DNA from: CAVQBJ01 sp963710725
GTDB taxonomy: Bacteria > Actinomycetota > Thermoleophilia > Solirubrobacterales > Solirubrobacteraceae
Reading direction: 5' to 3'
DNA length: 64,000 nt
Assembly: GCA_963710725.1 (NCBI GenBank)
Contig: CAVQBJ010000008.1
Coordinates: 372,001 to 436,000, forward strand
Numbering within the stretch: position 1 is the first letter of the stretch; the number at the start of each line of letters is the position of its first letter. This document shows, in pieces, positions 51,368 through 60,174 of the stretch. The notes beneath the pieces are model-generated. The model ran no database searches. It was given only the letters and a program-made list of their open reading frames with translations, and was not told the origin of the DNA. The position numbers were made by a program, and so were the translations under genes.

Positions 51368-51754
51368 CTACGCGGAGGTCGGCGCCGTTGAAGGCATCAT
51401 CGCCGCGATGGCCGCCGAGTCGACGTATTCGTTGATCGCGGCGATCAGCCCGTCGCGGATCTCGAAGCTGACGCAGACGGGAGCGCAGATCGTCTGTTCG
51501 CCGATGCGTCCGTGCAGCACGTGCCGCTGCAACGCACCGCCTGGCCACTGTCGTCGCTCGACCATCTCGTAGCGGCGGGGCGAGACCGTTCTCACGAAGT
51601 AGCGCAGGATCCCCAGGCTCTTTGCGGCGTCGATCGAGCGATTGGTGACGTTGTGCCACACCCGGACCTCGTCGTGGTACAGCGGCACAACCGCATCGAT
51701 GTCGCCATCAGTAATCGCGTTGAAGAAGGTGTCGAGTAGTTGGTGGGTGCTCAT
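51368..51754 (-). CDS. SnoaL-like/NTF2-fold protein
   Basis: 128 residues from the ATG at 51754 (an upstream in-frame GTG at 51781 is less likely). The pattern F-F-N-A-I-T-D-G-D-I-D-A-V-V-P-L-Y-H-D-E-V and C-V-S-F-E-I-R-D-G-L-I-A-A-I-N-E-Y-V-D is typical of the SnoaL/limonene-epoxide-hydrolase superfamily. It could be an isomerase or hydrolase for cyclic terpenoid-like molecules; specific reaction not assignable. Confidence 0.8.
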   Translation of the reverse strand: MSTHQLLDTFFNAITDGDIDAVVPLYHDEVRVWHNVTNRSIDAAKSLGILRYFVRTVSPRRYEMVERRQWPGGALQRHVLHGRIGEQTICAPVCVSFEIRDGLIAAINEYVDSAAIAAMMPSTAPTSA

Positions 51755-52092
51755 CGACGAGGGTTGTCTTTCAGGCGACACGTGGCCTCAGGTCGTTCGG
51801 TTTTCTTGTCTGCCTCGATCGGGTGCTGGAACCACCGTACTGGTGGGTACGTTACAGGATCGGGGCGCCGTACAGGTCACGAAGCCATGCCCTTCCGCCC
51901 GCTCGGGCGCACGCACCCCGCCCGCCCCTCGTCCCTCTCTGAGTGCGCCAGCTCTCCACCCCGATCATCCGGACGGCCATACGCCACGACTACCGATCCG
52001 ACTCGCATCGGACGGGGGAGCCGAACATCCGGCCGATGCCCCCTCATCGACTCTGAGCGAACCCAGGCGGCATGCTATATTCCGCGGCGGGC

Positions 52093-52110
52093 CCATACTT
52101 TATAGTATGG
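52093..52110. promoter_or_regulatory. CCATAC-N6-GTATGG operator, copy 1
   Basis: CCATACTTTATAGTATGG, a perfect palindrome including the spacer. Lies ~285 bp before the PanE-like reductase. Confidence 0.75.
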
Positions 52111-52126
52111 CCCTCCTCTCCTCCAC

Positions 52127-52168
52127 CGGATCCGGGCGGCGCGTTTGACCCGACGCGCCGCCCTCCGG
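52127..52168. promoter_or_regulatory. Strong GC hairpin downstream of operator 1
   Basis: Perfect 11-bp stem GGGCGGCGCGT / ACGCGCCGCCC (52134-52144 with 52153-52163), 8-nt loop, extended by CCGGA/TCCGG. No U-tract. Could be a transcript leader structure or a terminator for leftward transcription. Confidence 0.6.
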
Positions 52169-52394
52169 TACGGCAAGTCAGGCCCAGGACTTGGGGGCAG
52201 CCGCCACACAGATGAAACCCCGTCTCCCGCCCGCACCCGTGAGTCGCTCGGTGCCAGTAACGAGCCTGTACGCGCCGTGCGTGCTCACGTGGGCGTCGCG
52301 CTGGGAGACCGTCCGGACCGACAGAGTACGGACCCGCGTCGACGGACCGCAGAGGCGCTTGATGTCAAGGATTCGATCACAGCACCCATAGCGG

Positions 52395-53357
52395 ATGCCG
52401 CCGGCCCGTCACACCGCTATTGTCGGCAGCGGCGCCGTGGCCGCGGTCCTCGCTGAGCATCTCACGCGAGCGGGCGAGACAGTCACGTTCGTCGTACGCG
52501 ACCTCGAGTCGCCGAATGCTCGGCAGCCTCGCGCGATACATCGCCTGCACACGGGCCGCCACACCACACAGACTGAGCAGCAGTCACTGCGGCTTCGGCG
52601 CAGTGTGCCTACGGATGCCGACGAGGTGTGGATATGCCTTCCGGCTTCTGCGTCGCGTGACCCGTGGATGCACGACGTGCTGCGCCGCGCGCCCAAGCGA
52701 TCAATGATCGTCTGCTGGATCCCCGACCCCGACGCCGCGCCTGCGCTGCGAGCACATGTCGCTGGCCGTCGGGTCTGCGGCGGGCTCTTCACGGCGATGT
52801 CGTATCGGGCACCACTCGGCAACAGCGCGTGCGCGCCGGACGGCATTTGCTACTGGATACCGGGGGTCGGAGCCATGTTGCAGGATTCGCAGGTGGGGCG
52901 CAGGGTAGCCGGTCGCCTTCGCGGCGGCGGCTTCCCGGCGATCGCGGTTCCGGGCTTTGACGCGCTGGCCTCGGCGATGGCCACGGTGACGACGGTGACG
53001 GTCGCCGCTCTCGAGCTCGGCCAGTGGCGCCGCGAGGTGTTCCGCAACCCACGGACCGCGCATCTCACGGCCAAGGCGATCGTCCAATGCGCCCGCGCGG
53101 AAGGTCGCGAGGGTGACATCCTGGGACACCGCACGATGCAGTGGGTGCTTACCGGACTGCTGTCGACGTTACCGCTCATGCCGGGGCGGCTCGCACCGTT
53201 TGACCTCGACGACTATCTCCGCGCTCACTTCACCAAGGTTGGCCCCCAGACTCGCGAGCTCCTCGAGCGCTGGGCGCGGCGGACCAACCCCGAGGACGCG
53301 CGCGAATTGCATCAGCTGCTCGATGGCCTCACGCTGGCACACCTGCCGACGCCCTGA
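52395..53357 (+). CDS. PanE/ApbA-like 2-dehydropantoate reductase family protein
   Basis: 320 residues. The N-terminal Rossmann motif is I-V-G-S-G-A-V-A-A-V-L, and the C-terminal helical half (from ~residue 180) resembles ketopantoate reductase dimerisation domains. In this catabolic setting it more likely reduces another 2-oxo acid or acts on a degradation intermediate. It follows an unusually long leader with an operator and hairpin. Confidence 0.7.
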   Translation: MPPARHTAIVGSGAVAAVLAEHLTRAGETVTFVVRDLESPNARQPRAIHRLHTGRHTTQTEQQSLRLRRSVPTDADEVWICLPASASRDPWMHDVLRRAPKRSMIVCWIPDPDAAPALRAHVAGRRVCGGLFTAMSYRAPLGNSACAPDGICYWIPGVGAMLQDSQVGRRVAGRLRGGGFPAIAVPGFDALASAMATVTTVTVAALELGQWRREVFRNPRTAHLTAKAIVQCARAEGREGDILGHRTMQWVLTGLLSTLPLMPGRLAPFDLDDYLRAHFTKVGPQTRELLERWARRTNPEDARELHQLLDGLTLAHLPTP

Positions 53358-53963
53358 GCCCCGCGCACCAATGGTCATTGACCGAGCCGCGCGCGCGAGG
53401 CGGCGCGGGTTCTCGCTGCGCCGGCGCAGCGGCGCGCGAGTCGCGGCGCGGCCACCGCCGACATCACGCCCGCTCGGCGCGGCCAAGCCGCCGCTGGTTC
53501 GCTAGGCGGGCGGCGTCCAGCGATCGGGCGCGGCTTGTGGCGAGGTCGCGCGGCTGCGGATCGGCTGCGATGGCGTCGACGCGAAGCGTGGGGCCGGCGC
53601 AGGCCATATCGCGCCCTCGAACTCAAGAAAGCCATTACGAGCGGCGACCTGCGGGTGTGTCGGCGTCTCGAACAGGCGATCCGAACCACGTCGGCGGCCA
53701 TGTCCGTCAACAGCATCGCCGCGAACGGCCCCGGGCCGATGCCAGCGAGCTCGACGACGCGAAGATGGGAGAGCGGACCGGACACGTGCTTGCTGGCGTC
53801 GGCTGTCGGACCCGATCGCATCGCACTCGTAGCGGCGAGGCCGCGCAATAGTGACTGGGCGCGCTGACTCATTCGCCGGCCCGGAGTCTCGAGCACCGAC
53901 CGATCCGCATGTCGCGCAGGTCGCCGCCGCTCGAGATGCGACGACCGCAGTCGCGCCCGATGC
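53358..53963. other. Gene-remnant region
   Basis: 606 bp between the reductase and the acyl-CoA dehydrogenase. Apart from the CaiB/BaiF fragment, no intact gene is seen; frames on both strands are short or Arg-rich. Likely decayed DNA. Confidence 0.65.
53681..53785 (-). pseudogene. 5' fragment of a CaiB/BaiF family III CoA-transferase (alpha-methylacyl-CoA racemase type)
   Basis: From a GTG at 53785, 35 residues match the family N-terminus closely: G-P-L-S-H-L-R-V-V-E-L-A-G-I-G-P-G-P, then F-A-A-M-L-L-T-D-M-A-A-D-V-V-R-I. After that the similarity stops abruptly at ~53680 and the frame turns into Arg-rich sequence. A full gene would need ~350 residues. The remnant is upstream-to-downstream oriented like the adjacent dehydrogenase and thiolase genes, so it was probably once the third gene of that operon. 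Confidence 0.72.
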
Positions 53964-55139
53964 TCACAATCCGAGGGTGCGCCCGATGAGCTCCAGCATG
54001 ATCTCGTTGGTGCCGGCGAAGATGCGACCGATGCGGGCGTCAATCCATGCCTTGCCGATCGTGTACTCGGTCGTGTAGCCGTAACCGCCGTGCAGCTGTA
54101 GCCCAGCGTCGGTGACCTCACACGCAAGGTCGGTTGTCCACCACTTCGCCATGGCGGCCTCCTCGGGCGTGCACGTACCGCTGACGTAGCGCTGAATGCA
54201 CCGATCGACATAGCAGCGCGTGATTTCGATCTTGGTCTTCAGCTCCGCCATCACGAAGCGTGAGTGCTGGAAGCTTCCGATCGGGCGCCCGAACGCCTTG
54301 CGCGTCTTGACGTAATCCATCGTGGTGTCAAACGCCACCTCCGAGCCGGTGATCGACCCGGCGGCAAGGCTGAGACGTTCGGGCACCAGCCGCGACACGA
54401 GTTGCAGGAAACCGGAACCCTCCGGCCCGAGCAGGTTCTCCGGGGGGAGACGTACGTCGTTGAAGAACAGCTCCGCCGTGTCTGAGGCATGCTGTCCAAG
54501 CTTGTCGATCTGCTTGCCGCGCTCGAAGCCGTCCATGCCCCGCTCGACCACGAGTAGGGACAGGCCGCCGTGCTTGTCCTCGCTCGTGCGCGCCGCGACG
54601 ACGACGAGGTCCGCATTGATCCCGTTAGTGATGAAGGTCTTGGTGCCGTTGAGGATCCAGTCGTCGCCGTCACGTCTGGCGCGAGTCGTGATTGCGGCGA
54701 GGTCCGAGCCCGTGCCGGGCTCGGTCATCGCGATCGCAAGGACAGTGTGGCCGCGGGCGATACTCGGGAGCCAGCGACGCTTCTGCTCCTCGGTCGCCGA
54801 CGCCATCAGATAGGGGAGCACGACATCGGTGGTAAGCATTGGGCCTGCCATCGCGTCACCGACACCGGCGCGCACAGCCTCCTCGGAGAGGACAACGTTG
54901 AAACGCCAGTCCGAAATCCCGCTGCCGCCGTACTCCTCGGGGATCTCCATCGCGAGAAAGCCGTGCTGCGCGCACTTGGCGAACAGCTCCCGAGGAACGA
55001 TGCGGTCGCGCTCCCAGTCCGAATAGTGCGGGACGACCTCGGCCTGCAAGAACCGGGCGTAGCTCTCTCGATAGTCGTGGTGCTCGGGCTCGAACAGGTC
55101 GCGCCTCGCAGCAGGGGGCACCTTCAGGGGCACGCTCAT
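53964..55139 (-). CDS. Acyl-CoA dehydrogenase
   Basis: 391 residues. Motifs: A-I-A-M-T-E-P-G-T-G-S-D, K-T-F-I-T-N-G-I, T-R-K-A-F-G-R-P-I, and C-terminal L-H-G-G-Y-G-Y-T-T-E-Y ... A-G-T-N-E-I-M. The ATG at 55139 shares its A with the last base of the thiolase stop (TGATG), so the two are translationally coupled. Together with the thiolase it would carry out part of a beta-oxidation cycle. The N-terminus resembles long-chain or steroid side-chain-type enzymes, but substrate is unproven. Confidence 0.92.
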   Translation of the reverse strand: MSVPLKVPPAARRDLFEPEHHDYRESYARFLQAEVVPHYSDWERDRIVPRELFAKCAQHGFLAMEIPEEYGGSGISDWRFNVVLSEEAVRAGVGDAMAGPMLTTDVVLPYLMASATEEQKRRWLPSIARGHTVLAIAMTEPGTGSDLAAITTRARRDGDDWILNGTKTFITNGINADLVVVAARTSEDKHGGLSLLVVERGMDGFERGKQIDKLGQHASDTAELFFNDVRLPPENLLGPEGSGFLQLVSRLVPERLSLAAGSITGSEVAFDTTMDYVKTRKAFGRPIGSFQHSRFVMAELKTKIEITRCYVDRCIQRYVSGTCTPEEAAMAKWWTTDLACEVTDAGLQLHGGYGYTTEYTIGKAWIDARIGRIFAGTNEIMLELIGRTLGL

Positions 55140-56332
55140 CACTGTTTCCGGTACACGGTGACCACGGCGGCTCCGCCGAGCCCGATGTTGTGCTGGAGTC
55201 CGACCGTGGCGTGGGGAACTTGGCGCTTGTCAGCCTGCCAGCGCAGCTGCCAGGTTAGCTCTGAGCACTGCGCAAGCCCTGTCGCGCCGAGTGGATGGCC
55301 TTTGGAAATCAGCCCACCGGAGGGATTCACGACCGGGGCGTCCCCTCCGTAGGTCGTCGCCGCCGCGTCGACGAGTCGGTGGCCCTCGCCAACCGGGGCG
55401 AGTCCGAGCGCCTCGTACGTGATCAGCTCGTTGGTCGAGAAGCAGTCGTGGAGCTCGATCACGTCTACCTGGTCGATCCCGATCTGCGCTTCGTCAAGCG
55501 CCCGCTCGGCCGCCGCCTTGCTCAGGTCATAACCGCAGAGCATGATCGAGCTGTTCCCCTCGAATGTCGACGGCGAGTCTGTTGCCACTGCCTGGCCGGC
55601 AACCTCGACGGCGCGGTCCCATAGGCCTCGCCGGTCGACGAACCGCTCCGTGGCGAGGATCACGCATGCGGCGCCGTCGGACGTCGGCGAGCACTGCAGC
55701 TTGGTCAGCGGCGCAAAGATCTCCGGCGCGTCTCGGATCTCCTGCATGGAGTACTCGTGCTGGAACTGGGCGTACGGGTTGTTGACGGAATGCCGGTGGT
55801 TCTTCCACCCGATCCAGGCGAAGTGCTCCGGCGTCGACCCGTAGCGCTCCATGTGCTCTCGGCCCGCGTTGCCGAACATTTGCGGGGCGGCCGGCGCCGT
55901 CTGCCAGCTACCGCGCCCGGCGATCATCGAGCTGAGGTGCTTGTCCATTGCTGGAGTCCGATCGGTGTACTTCATGCCGAGCGAGCCCTTTTCCATTCGC
56001 TCAAACCCCAACGCGAGCGCACACTCGACGGCGCCGAACGCCACAGCCTGGCGCGCGAGGAATAATGCGCTCGACCCGGTGGAGCAGTTATTGTTCACGT
56101 TGACGATCGGGATTCCGGTCAGGCCGAGTTCGTAAAGGCAGCGTTGCCCGTAGGTAGAGTCGCCGTAGCAGTACCCGGCGTATGCCTGTTCGACGTCCGT
56201 GTACGCGATCCCCGCGTCGGTGAGCGCCTTCTCGCCGGCCTCTCTCGCCCAGTCGGGATAGTCGCCCTCTTTGCTCCCCGGCTTGTCAAACTTCGTCATT
56301 CCAACGCCGATAACAAACGTGCGATTTCTCAT
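55139..56332 (-). CDS. Thiolase/SCP-x-type lipid-transfer protein
   Basis: About 397 residues from the ATG at 56332 (an in-frame GTG at 56353 is possible). The active cysteine lies in V-N-N-N-C-S-T-G-S-S-A; downstream H-D-C-F-S-T-N-E and N-P-S-G-G-L-I-S-K-G-H-P-L-G-A-T-G hold the catalytic histidine. This matches SCP-x/acetyl-CoA acetyltransferase-type thiolases that cleave branched or sterol side-chain 3-ketoacyl-CoAs. A CCATAC-type operator lies in the 93-bp divergent gap to the SDR gene. Confidence 0.92.
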   Translation of the reverse strand: MRNRTFVIGVGMTKFDKPGSKEGDYPDWAREAGEKALTDAGIAYTDVEQAYAGYCYGDSTYGQRCLYELGLTGIPIVNVNNNCSTGSSALFLARQAVAFGAVECALALGFERMEKGSLGMKYTDRTPAMDKHLSSMIAGRGSWQTAPAAPQMFGNAGREHMERYGSTPEHFAWIGWKNHRHSVNNPYAQFQHEYSMQEIRDAPEIFAPLTKLQCSPTSDGAACVILATERFVDRRGLWDRAVEVAGQAVATDSPSTFEGNSSIMLCGYDLSKAAAERALDEAQIGIDQVDVIELHDCFSTNELITYEALGLAPVGEGHRLVDAAATTYGGDAPVVNPSGGLISKGHPLGATGLAQCSELTWQLRWQADKRQVPHATVGLQHNIGLGGAAVVTVYRKQ

Positions 56333-56398
56333 GTGTAGGTCAATTCCTTCCACGACTGAACCGCTTGCGCCGAGGCGCTCTGCCCATCATCCACAGTA

Positions 56399-56416
56399 AC
56401 ATACGCTAAGGTATGG
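56399..56416. promoter_or_regulatory. CCATAC-N6-GTATGG operator, copy 2
   Basis: ACATACGCTAAGGTATGG, one mismatch in the left half. It sits between the divergent thiolase and SDR genes, ending 9 bp before the SDR start codon. Confidence 0.7.
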
Positions 56417-56425
56417 GGAGCTTAC

Positions 56426-57397
56426 ATGACGGCGGCTCGGTTCGTGTTGCCGCGGTCACCATCGCCGACAATGCTTCTGCCAGGCTCGCCACCGGAACAC
56501 CCCACCCCAACCGAGCCCAGCTTGGACCCCAGGGAGCGGGTTGCGGTCGTCACCGGCGCAAGCAGCGGCATCGGCTTGCAAACGGCGACCGTGCTCGCCC
56601 TGACCGGGGCTCGTGTCGTCTTGGCCGCGCGACGGCAGGATGCGCTCGAGGCGGCTGCCGAGACGATCAGCGCCCGCCTACCGATGGCGACACTCGAGGT
56701 CGGAGTGGTCGATCTTGCCGATCTGGCCGCGGTCGAGGACTTCGCGATTCGCGTCGGTCCACGGGTGGATCTGCTGGTCAACAACGCGGCGGTCATGGGT
56801 GTCCCGCAGCGCCGGCTCACGCGCCAAGGGTTCGAGCTCACGATGGGCATCAACCACCTCGGCCACTTCGCGCTCACGGGGCTGCTGCTTCGCGCGCTGT
56901 TTGCGTCCCCTGCCCCGCGGGTGGTCACGGTCAGCGCCGCCATGGCCCGTCGCGCCACGCTTGACGTCGACAACCTGGACTTCCGCACCGGCTATCGGCC
57001 GTTTCGGGCGTACGCCGCCTCAAAGCTCGCGAATCTGATGTTCGCCGCCGAGCTGGCACGGAGGGCGGCTGGCACCAGACTGACGAGCGTTGCCGTGCAT
57101 CCAGGCACGACGGCTACGGGTCTGCAGAAGCACATGACCCGGGTCCCGCAGTCGGTGAAGCGGGTCGTCCTCAACGCCGTGTTAGGTCACGGTACCGAGG
57201 CAGCCGCGCGTCCCACGATCGTTGCGGCGCTCGACGGTGCGATCAAGAACGGCGCCTTTCTCGCGCCCACCGGGCGCTTTGAGCTCCGTGGCTCCCCGGG
57301 GCCCGTTCGCTGGCCACCGCTCGTCGATGACCCCGTGGCCCGGCAGGCGCTGTGGATCCGATCGGAGCAGCTCACGCGGGTGCGGTACGCGATCTAG
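56426..57397 (+). CDS. Short-chain dehydrogenase/reductase
   Basis: 323 residues. Cofactor motif T-G-A-S-S-G-I-G, structural N-N-A-A-V, catalytic Y-A-A-S-K and an upstream serine in V-S-A-A-M-A. The retinol-dehydrogenase/WW-oxidoreductase-like subtype is suggested by G-I-N-H-L-G-H-F-A-L-T. An N-terminal extension of ~38 residues precedes the Rossmann fold; a later start at the ATG of M-L-L-P (56471) is possible. Confidence 0.88.
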   Translation: MTAARFVLPRSPSPTMLLPGSPPEHPTPTEPSLDPRERVAVVTGASSGIGLQTATVLALTGARVVLAARRQDALEAAAETISARLPMATLEVGVVDLADLAAVEDFAIRVGPRVDLLVNNAAVMGVPQRRLTRQGFELTMGINHLGHFALTGLLLRALFASPAPRVVTVSAAMARRATLDVDNLDFRTGYRPFRAYAASKLANLMFAAELARRAAGTRLTSVAVHPGTTATGLQKHMTRVPQSVKRVVLNAVLGHGTEAAARPTIVAALDGAIKNGAFLAPTGRFELRGSPGPVRWPPLVDDPVARQALWIRSEQLTRVRYAI

Positions 57398-57467
57398 CTG
57401 ACCCGCCTCCGCAAGCGGGCAAACCGGCGATTGAAGGTTCGCCGTGAAGCGGCCCCTGTCGCCTTGG

Positions 57468-58409
57468 TCAGTGTCCGAGCAACGCCTCGGCCGTGCCGCG
57501 CTCGACCAGCTCTCGCTCGCGGGGGCTGAGACCCTGGGCTCTGTCCATCACCTCGAGGGCCGAGCGGAGCGTCGGCGGCGGCGCGAAGGGCACGTCGCTG
57601 CCGAAGACGAGCCGCTCTGCCCCGAGGAGGTCGATGGCGAGGCGCAGGTTCTCCGGCGATGTCGACAGGGCTACGTCGTAGTAGAGGCGCCGCAGATGCT
57701 CGGCGACGTCGGCGCGTGGCCCGCCGAGATGCGTCCGGGCCAGCGGACTGTCGATCATCGCCAAGCGAGGGGCGAGAAACGGGAGTGCGCCGCCCAGGTG
57801 GGACAGCACGAAGCGGATGTCCCGGTAGCGCTCGAGCGTGCCGCGGGCGATCATGTCGGCGATCGCGCGGGTGGTGTCGAAGGCGAACTCGAGAACCGGG
57901 TCGGGAAGCGTCAGGCCGACGGGACTTGGCGGAAGGTTCGGATGGATGTGCACGAGCGTGGATCGACTGTCAAGGGCGGCGAGCACGTCCTCGAAGACCG
58001 GGTGGCCGAGGTAGCACCCGCCGTAGTTGGTCAGCAGGGAGACACCGTCGAGTCGGAGGTCGTCTAGCGCGTACTCCAACTCGGCGACGCTCGCCGCTAC
58101 GTTCGGAAGCGGGAGCAGAGCGAACGCGCCGAGGCGATCTGGGGCGCCCGCGCATAACGCGGCGAGTTCGTCGTTGCATTGACGCGCCGTAGCCGCGGCC
58201 GAGGCCGGCTCGAGGGGAATCGTCGCGGGCGTGGAGACGGAGAGGACCGCGCGAGCGATCCCGAGCTCGTCGAGCTGACGCATCATGCTGTCGGCGTCCC
58301 AGTCCGGCAGCGTGATGCTGCCGACGTCGGTTGCGCCGGCCGAGCGCAGTGCCTCGCGATACGCGGCGGGGACGGCGTGGTGGTGAAGGTCTACGAAGCC
58401 CACGGCCAC
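57468..58409 (-). CDS. Amidohydrolase family 2 (ACMSD-like)
   Basis: 313 residues from GTG. Metal ligands are seen in D-L-H-H-H near the N-terminus, H-I-H-P in the middle, S-H-L-G-G, and F-G-S-D-V-P-F near the end. The family includes decarboxylases such as ACMSD and gamma-resorcylate decarboxylase and some C-C hydrolases. An operator copy lies 8 bp upstream of the start. Confidence 0.88.
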   Translation of the reverse strand: MAVGFVDLHHHAVPAAYREALRSAGATDVGSITLPDWDADSMMRQLDELGIARAVLSVSTPATIPLEPASAAATARQCNDELAALCAGAPDRLGAFALLPLPNVAASVAELEYALDDLRLDGVSLLTNYGGCYLGHPVFEDVLAALDSRSTLVHIHPNLPPSPVGLTLPDPVLEFAFDTTRAIADMIARGTLERYRDIRFVLSHLGGALPFLAPRLAMIDSPLARTHLGGPRADVAEHLRRLYYDVALSTSPENLRLAIDLLGAERLVFGSDVPFAPPPTLRSALEVMDRAQGLSPRERELVERGTAEALLGH

Positions 58410-58416
58410 GTCAGTA

Positions 58417-58434
58417 CCCTACCGTGTGGTATGG
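58417..58434. promoter_or_regulatory. CCATAC-N6-GTATGG operator, copy 3
   Basis: CCCTACCGTGTGGTATGG, one mismatch in the left half, in the 76-bp gap between the TetR stop and the amidohydrolase start. Confidence 0.65.
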
Positions 58435-58485
58435 CCACGGCGCGTACTGGGTCGCCGCCCGGATCAGCCGTCGCGGCGAGGGTGG

Positions 58486-59073
58486 CTACGGACGGATCAG
58501 AAGGTCGACGAGGCCCTCGGCCTGCCGACGGGCGATACGAACGTTGTCGGACCCGGTCAAGATGAAGCCCATGCCGACGCAGAACAGTGCGTTCGTGCGC
58601 ATCCGGGCGTCGGCCTCGCTAAAACCGAGCCCCAGGAAGGCCTTGCGCTCGAGCTGAAGAATGCGCTTGTCCGACCGTGTGAGCGTGTGGCTGACGAGAA
58701 CGTTCGTGCGCGCCCATTCGCGAGCGGCACGCTCCAGCCGCCAGTAGTTTCGGTCGAGCAGGATGTCGATGAGGGCCAGCAGCAGCGCCCGCGGAGGCAA
58801 GTGCTCCAGTTCATCAAACGAGTCGACGAGCTTCTCGCGCTCCTCGCAAAAGGCCCGTGCCACAGCATCCTGGAATCCTGCGGCGTCGGTGAAGTGCCAG
58901 TAGAAGCTGCCCTTGGTGGCGCCGAGACGCTGGGCGATCCGGTCGATCTTGACGGCCGGCATACCCTCGTCGGCGATGAGGACGAGTGCTTCGTCCACCC
59001 AGTCTTGGCCGGACAGACGCGAAGGCGCCGAACCGCGACCGGCCGACCGAGCAACGGACGTAGAAGAGGCCAT
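58486..59073 (-). CDS. TetR-family transcriptional regulator
   Basis: 195 residues. N-terminal HTH: D-E-A-L-V-L-I-A-D-E-G ... I-A-Q-R-L-G-A-T-K-G-S-F-Y-W-H-F. The rest is a helical ligand/dimer domain. An AGGAGG ribosome site overlaps the stop of the upstream SDR, so both belong to one operon. It is the only regulator in the catabolic region and is the natural candidate to bind the CCATAC palindromes; that link is inference. Confidence 0.93.
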   Translation of the reverse strand: MASSTSVARSAGRGSAPSRLSGQDWVDEALVLIADEGMPAVKIDRIAQRLGATKGSFYWHFTDAAGFQDAVARAFCEEREKLVDSFDELEHLPPRALLLALIDILLDRNYWRLERAAREWARTNVLVSHTLTRSDKRILQLERKAFLGLGFSEADARMRTNALFCVGMGFILTGSDNVRIARRQAEGLVDLLIRP

Positions 59074-59080
59074 TGTCCTC

Positions 59081-59932
59081 CTAGTTTGACACACGCAGCG
59101 GCGCCGACGAGGCCGCACGCGCCTCGTAGGTCGCTCGAGCGTCGGGGTCCGCGTCGGCCAGCAGACGGTCTGCGCGCAGGGCGCGGGAGATCTGGTCGCG
59201 GGCGCCGCGCGGCAGCAGTCCAATGACCGGTCCGATCCATCCGACCGCCTTGGGGACGTAGACGTCGAAGCGGCGGTTCCGCAGCGCATCGACAATCGCC
59301 CGAGCGACATCTTCGGGTTCGCTGTTCTTGAGGCCGCGGGCCGGCTGAAGCCCTGACGAGAGCTCGGTGTTGACGACGCCTGGCATCACGCAGGACAGCT
59401 CGATTCCGCTTCCGGCGAGCTCGCTCCGCGCGGCCTCCGTTGCCCCGACGACGAAGTGCTTCGTCGCACAGTAGGTGACCGCACCCGCGAATCCGCCTTT
59501 GCCGGCGGTCGAGGCGACGTTCACGATGTGTCCTTGCCGGCGTGGAGCCATGCGAGCGATTGCCTCTTTCATCCCGTTTAGCACGCCGATGGCGTTGATC
59601 TCGACCTGTCCTCTCGTGGTCGCATCGTCCTCGTCGACGAACGTTCCGAGTCGCATGATCCCGGCGTTGTTGATGAGGACGTCGACGTCGCCAAGTTCGG
59701 CTGCCACGCTGTCGAGGAAGGCAGCGAAGCTCGATCGGTCGGTGACGTCGAGCGTGACGGCGACGGTGTCGCCGCCGAGTTCCGCGGCGGCGGAGTTGGC
59801 GGCCGCCTCGTCGAGGTCCCCGATGGCGACGTGCATCCCTGCGCCTACGCAAGCCGCGGCGGTCGCGCGTCCGATCCCGCGGGCCGCGCCGGTGATGGCC
59901 ACGACCTTGCCGTTCAGTTGCACTGGCGTCAT
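59081..59932 (-). CDS. Short-chain dehydrogenase/reductase
   Basis: 283 residues. T-G-A-A-R-G-I-G cofactor site, D-V-T-D, N-N-A-G-I, serine in V-A-S-T-A, and Y-C-A-T-K. The C-terminal ~60 residues (V-P-K-A-V-G-W-I-G) resemble membrane-associated SDRs of mycobacterial lipid loci. It is co-transcribed with the TetR gene, so its substrate may relate to the TetR ligand. Confidence 0.92.
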   Translation of the reverse strand: MTPVQLNGKVVAITGAARGIGRATAAACVGAGMHVAIGDLDEAAANSAAAELGGDTVAVTLDVTDRSSFAAFLDSVAAELGDVDVLINNAGIMRLGTFVDEDDATTRGQVEINAIGVLNGMKEAIARMAPRRQGHIVNVASTAGKGGFAGAVTYCATKHFVVGATEAARSELAGSGIELSCVMPGVVNTELSSGLQPARGLKNSEPEDVARAIVDALRNRRFDVYVPKAVGWIGPVIGLLPRGARDQISRALRADRLLADADPDARATYEARAASSAPLRVSN

Positions 59933-60101
59933 GGCTTCTCCCGGCTTGTCACGGGGATACGACGCCGCGCGCTTCGCGCACGCTCATCGGTCTTGCGGCG
60001 CGTGCGCAGCTCTGGCTGGGTGCAGGTGCGGGTCAATTTCGGTATCCGATATGCGGGCTTGAAAGAGGGTGCGGCGGAGGAGGGTGTCCGCCGCCCCGGC
60101 A

Positions 60102-60119
60102 CCATACCACAACGTATGG
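60102..60119. promoter_or_regulatory. CCATAC-N6-GTATGG operator, copy 4
   Basis: CCATACCACAACGTATGG, perfect arms that extend to CACCATAC/GTATGGTG. Lies 170 bp upstream of the SDR-tetR operon, so it predicts autoregulation. Confidence 0.8.
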
Positions 60120-60174
60120 TGCTATCGCGGATCTCGTGCGCTGGCACCACACCCCGGGCCCCACGCCGCGCCGA

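Larger units (their letters stand above)
51755..52394. promoter_or_regulatory. Regulatory intergenic region, no gene
   Basis: 640 bp between the divergent SnoaL-like gene and the PanE-like reductase gene. GC is lower than in most of the window. It contains a CCATAC-N6-GTATGG operator, a strong GC hairpin just after it, and near 51836-51851 a different inverted repeat CGTAC-N6-GTACG about 80 bp before the SnoaL start. No coding frame is convincing. Confidence 0.65.

Noticed and set aside
51836..51851. CGTAC-N6-GTACG inverted repeat before the SnoaL-like gene as a sixth operator copy
   Set aside because: Spacer length agrees, but the arms differ from CCATAC/GTATGG at key positions; it may bind another regulator.
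53375..54211. A 278-codon frame containing the CaiB/BaiF fragment
   Set aside because: Only 35 residues resemble the family; the flanks are Arg-rich noise or antisense to the dehydrogenase, so I call a fragment rather than a gene.
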